In this document: piece by piece, positions 6,250-7,727 of the stretch
How the letters are laid out: each line of letters begins with the position of its first letter
Numbering within the stretch: the first letter of the stretch is position 1
DNA from: Candidatus Sumerlaeota bacterium
GTDB taxonomy: Bacteria > UBP6 > UBA1177
Direction of reading: 5' to 3'
Length of the DNA: 7,727 nucleotides
NCBI GenBank assembly: GCA_007136595.1
Contig: SLGQ01000218.1
Span: 1-7,727, forward strand
Notes under the pieces: generated by a model
Seen by the model: only the letters and a program-made list of their open reading frames with translations
Databases searched by the model: none
Told to the model about the DNA's origin: nothing
Program-made: the position numbers and the translations under genes

Positions 6250-7572
6250 CTAATCTTTATCAACACAATATTTATATAATTCATCACATTTCTGTGTTTC
6301 TTCATCACACATTGAGTCGAAATAGCATACGGCATAACCATCTTTGGGAACTATTCTGACATGAAGCTTTGTAAATTGACCTCTTTTGGTAAAATCTGCA
6401 TTTCCTTCTTCATCGTCTATCAACATGGCTATCATAGCTGTGTGGTCACCCAGGAAAATGTCACCATCAGGTAAAATAATGTTAGCCATGGTGCTTCCGA
6501 TGTTTCCTTCACCCCACACCTCAGCTCTTTCAAAAAGATAGTATGCGGTCCAATCGGAATCATAAATTAAAAAAGCAGAGGGAAGCCTGTCTTCCAAAAA
6601 GTAGTCCGGTTCTTCAACTTCCCAGTCAAGATATAAGAATGCATTCATTCCCGGATATCCTGCGATGTAAATATCATCTTCCGGGTCATTGTTCAAGAGC
6701 TTATGAGAACTTCTCAGTGTTATAATTGTTTCCTCTTCATCACGATCATTTTCATGAAAAGAGGTGTAGGTTACAGACACTCCCTCACCTTCAGTGTTGG
6801 CTTCCGGCACAGGCAGATCCATTTTTTTGGAAGTCATATCGGGAGTTTCCGATCCTGCCGCAATAAGGCTGAAAAACTCTTCAGTTACACCCATTTCCGG
6901 TTCAACATCTTCATCGGGAGCATCTTCTTCATCATGAAGATCACCGTCAACATCTTCAATATCATCGGTGGTTTCCTCATCGTTTTCTTCACCGTTTTCT
7001 GCATCGTTTTCTTCACCGTTACCACCGTTTTCGCCATTTTCCTTTTCAATATCAACAACGAGAAATGCAACAGTTGAAAAATGCCCAACTTCCATCATTA
7101 TGGGATCACCGCTCATTATGGGGTCACCGCTCATTATCGGGTCTCCGCTCATTATGGGATCTCCGGAAGCATCAAAAACCCAGTCATTACCTTTCAAAAG
7201 TCCTGCTGTAACTCTTTGTCCCTGAGGAACTGTTGTCAATTCGGTATCAGCTTTAATGGTCACTTTAGCATTTTCTGAAAAGACGATACCTTTGGGACCG
7301 AATTCAACTGCTTTGGAAACAAGTGAATTTTCTCTTGGAAAACCTTTCTTTTTGTAAAGCACCATTGTGATCTCTGTATCTTCCTGAAGAGCACCAGGAG
7401 GGATCACGATCTGAGCTTCTTCGTTGGCAGTTTTTACCGTACCACCTTCAGCAGCTATGATCATCAAACTTCCTCTGCTAACTTCTTCCTTTTCCACTTT
7501 TTCATCATCTTTTGAAGAACTGCACGAAATAAATACAAAAACAGCACAAATTAGGATTAAGAACTTTTTCAT
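6250..7572 (-). CDS. Lipoprotein with ZU5-like domain, SGDPIM repeats and Cys-rich C-terminus
   Basis: This 440-residue protein is of unknown function. A lipoprotein signal (MKKFLILICAVFVFISC) gives Cys17; the next residue is Ser, compatible with the outer membrane. Residues ~40-110 match the ZU5 pattern: GGTV, then IVIPPGALQEDTEIT, then FGPKGIVFSENAKVTI. A closing GHFSTVAF at 163-170 is the usual final strand of such sandwich domains in bacterial surface proteins. Four exact SGDPIM copies (136-159) sit between. Residues 174-228 are an acidic Glu/Asp/Asn/Gly linker. The remainder (229-440) matches no family I know and ends with Cys416, 422, 429 and 436, suggesting disulfides. The ATG is supported by GGAGG 5 bases upstream and by an extended -10 promoter. 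It probably lies at the cell surface. It is separated by 99 nt from prs and may be its own unit. Confidence 0.85.
   Translation of the reverse strand: MKKFLILICAVFVFISCSSSKDDEKVEKEEVSRGSLMIIAAEGGTVKTANEEAQIVIPPGALQEDTEITMVLYKKKGFPRENSLVSKAVEFGPKGIVFSENAKVTIKADTELTTVPQGQRVTAGLLKGNDWVFDASGDPIMSGDPIMSGDPIMSGDPIMMEVGHFSTVAFLVVDIEKENGENGGNGEENDAENGEENDEETTDDIEDVDGDLHDEEDAPDEDVEPEMGVTEEFFSLIAAGSETPDMTSKKMDLPVPEANTEGEGVSVTYTSFHENDRDEEETIITLRSSHKLLNNDPEDDIYIAGYPGMNAFLYLDWEVEEPDYFLEDRLPSAFLIYDSDWTAYYLFERAEVWGEGNIGSTMANIILPDGDIFLGDHTAMIAMLIDDEEGNADFTKRGQFTKLHVRIVPKDGYAVCYFDSMCDEETQKCDELYKYCVDKD
6889..7053 (-). other. Acidic low-complexity linker coding region
   Basis: This codes for residues ~174-228 of the ZU5-like lipoprotein. 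It is nearly all Glu, Asp, Asn and Gly, including related NGEEND blocks at about residues 185-198. It probably acts as a flexible or Ca-binding linker between the N-terminal beta domain and the C-terminal part. The function is inferred from composition only. Confidence 0.7.
7096..7167 (-). repeat. Four tandem in-frame 18-bp repeats encoding SGDPIM
   Basis: Four adjacent 18-base units encode SGDPIM identically (residues 136-159 of the ZU5-like lipoprotein). The DNA copies differ only at synonymous positions: Ser TCC or AGC, Gly GGA or GGT, Asp GAT or GAC, Pro CCC or CCG, while ATA ATG is constant. No amino-acid change is seen. The array lies just before the last predicted strand (GHFSTVAF) of the sandwich domain. 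Confidence 0.97.
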
Positions 7573-7602
7573 TTTTTCCTCCGAAAAAAATATTGACAGT
7601 TA

Positions 7603-7631
7603 ATTATACCAAAATCGTTCGATTCTGCCAT
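7603..7631 (-). promoter_or_regulatory. Extended -10 promoter of the ZU5-like lipoprotein gene
   Basis: On the - strand a perfect TATAAT (7603-7608) is preceded by TGG, giving an extended -10 (TGnTATAAT). ATGGCA (7626-7631, 4/6 to TTGACA) is 17 bases upstream. The hexamer ends about 30 bases before the start codon, leaving a short leader with a GGAGG SD. This is the best promoter in the window. Confidence 0.65.
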
Positions 7632-7677
7632 AAGCCGCCCTCAAACGGGTTGACAACTGGAAAAATTGTGTGAAATG

Positions 7678-7727
7678 TCATAAAAATGGATTTTTTTCAT
7701 CTGAAATTTTCTTAATGGCGGCAAAAG
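7678..7727 (-). CDS. Possible C-terminal tail of an upstream - strand gene
   Basis: The right edge is open in one - strand frame for 15 codons ending in TGA at 7678-7680 (residues FAAIKKISDEKNPFL). The Lys/Asp/Glu-rich composition resembles the other proteins here, and the stop would leave 105 bases for the lipoprotein promoter. A second frame also runs open to a TGA at 7641, with a less protein-like composition. The piece is too short to be sure that either is coding. Confidence 0.3.
   Translation of the reverse strand, partial: FAAIKKISDEKNPFL

Noticed and set aside
7650..7684. Divergent + strand promoter from TTGACA
   Set aside because: The perfect -35 has no -10-like hexamer at 16-18 bases; the nearest, CATAAA, is 23 bases away.
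7641..7727. 28-codon open frame on the - strand at the right edge
   Set aside because: Its composition (LLPPLRKFQ...SSCQPV) is less protein-like than the alternative frame ending at 7678, and it is too short to support.
1..7727. CRISPR, insertion sequence, tRNA, riboswitch or defence system
   Set aside because: I looked for direct repeats with spacers, terminal inverted repeats, transposase motifs, cloverleaf features and long structured leaders, and found none. All leaders are under about 160 bases.

Overview
The window reads as an ordinary chromosomal segment of a fairly AT-rich Gram-negative (diderm) bacterium. The evidence is two predicted lipoproteins, one of them LolB-like, whose +2 residues (Ser, Ala) do not signal inner-membrane retention, together with a membrane FtsH. 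Promoters look sigma70-like (TATAAT) and Shine-Dalgarno sites are clear. I cannot assign a phylum with confidence. The Asp/Glu/Asn-rich linker and Cys-rich tail of the large lipoprotein resemble cell-surface proteins of some deltaproteobacterial-type lineages, but that is only an impression. Codon and base composition look uniform, and I see no mobile element, RNA gene, CRISPR array or sign of recent transfer.

Layout. Left edge, + strand: the last ~36 codons of an unrecognised gene (2-112), a tandem TATAAT region, then a membrane-anchored alpha/beta hydrolase (161-1015). Everything to the right is on the - strand. Reading in the transcription direction from the right edge: possibly the tail of another gene (7678-7727), an extended -10 promoter (7603-7631), a 440-aa lipoprotein with a ZU5-like domain and four perfect SGDPIM repeats (7572-6250), a 99-nt gap with a probable promoter, and then a tight five-gene run: prs (6150-5122), purC (5112-4225), ftsH (4192-2327), a LolB-like lipoprotein (2337-1633) and an MtnX/SerB-type HAD phosphatase (1643-981). 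The phosphatase and the hydrolase converge tail-to-tail and overlap by 35 bp.

How they fit together. Spacing (9 nt, 32 nt, then two 11-nt overlaps with SD sites inside the upstream gene) argues that prs-purC-ftsH-lipoprotein-phosphatase is one transcriptional unit. Prs makes PRPP and PurC acts later in de novo purine synthesis. FtsH and the LolB-like lipoprotein belong to envelope quality control and lipoprotein handling. The phosphatase substrate is not determined.

I do not see an undescribed multi-gene system. The points most worth a second look are the repeat-bearing ZU5-like lipoprotein, the divergent Prs, the Cys cluster in the HAD phosphatase, and the reuse of acidic C-terminal codons as downstream ribosome binding sites. 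No stretch of more than 300 bases lacks a gene; the longest non-coding stretch is the ~155 bases (or less) at the right edge.
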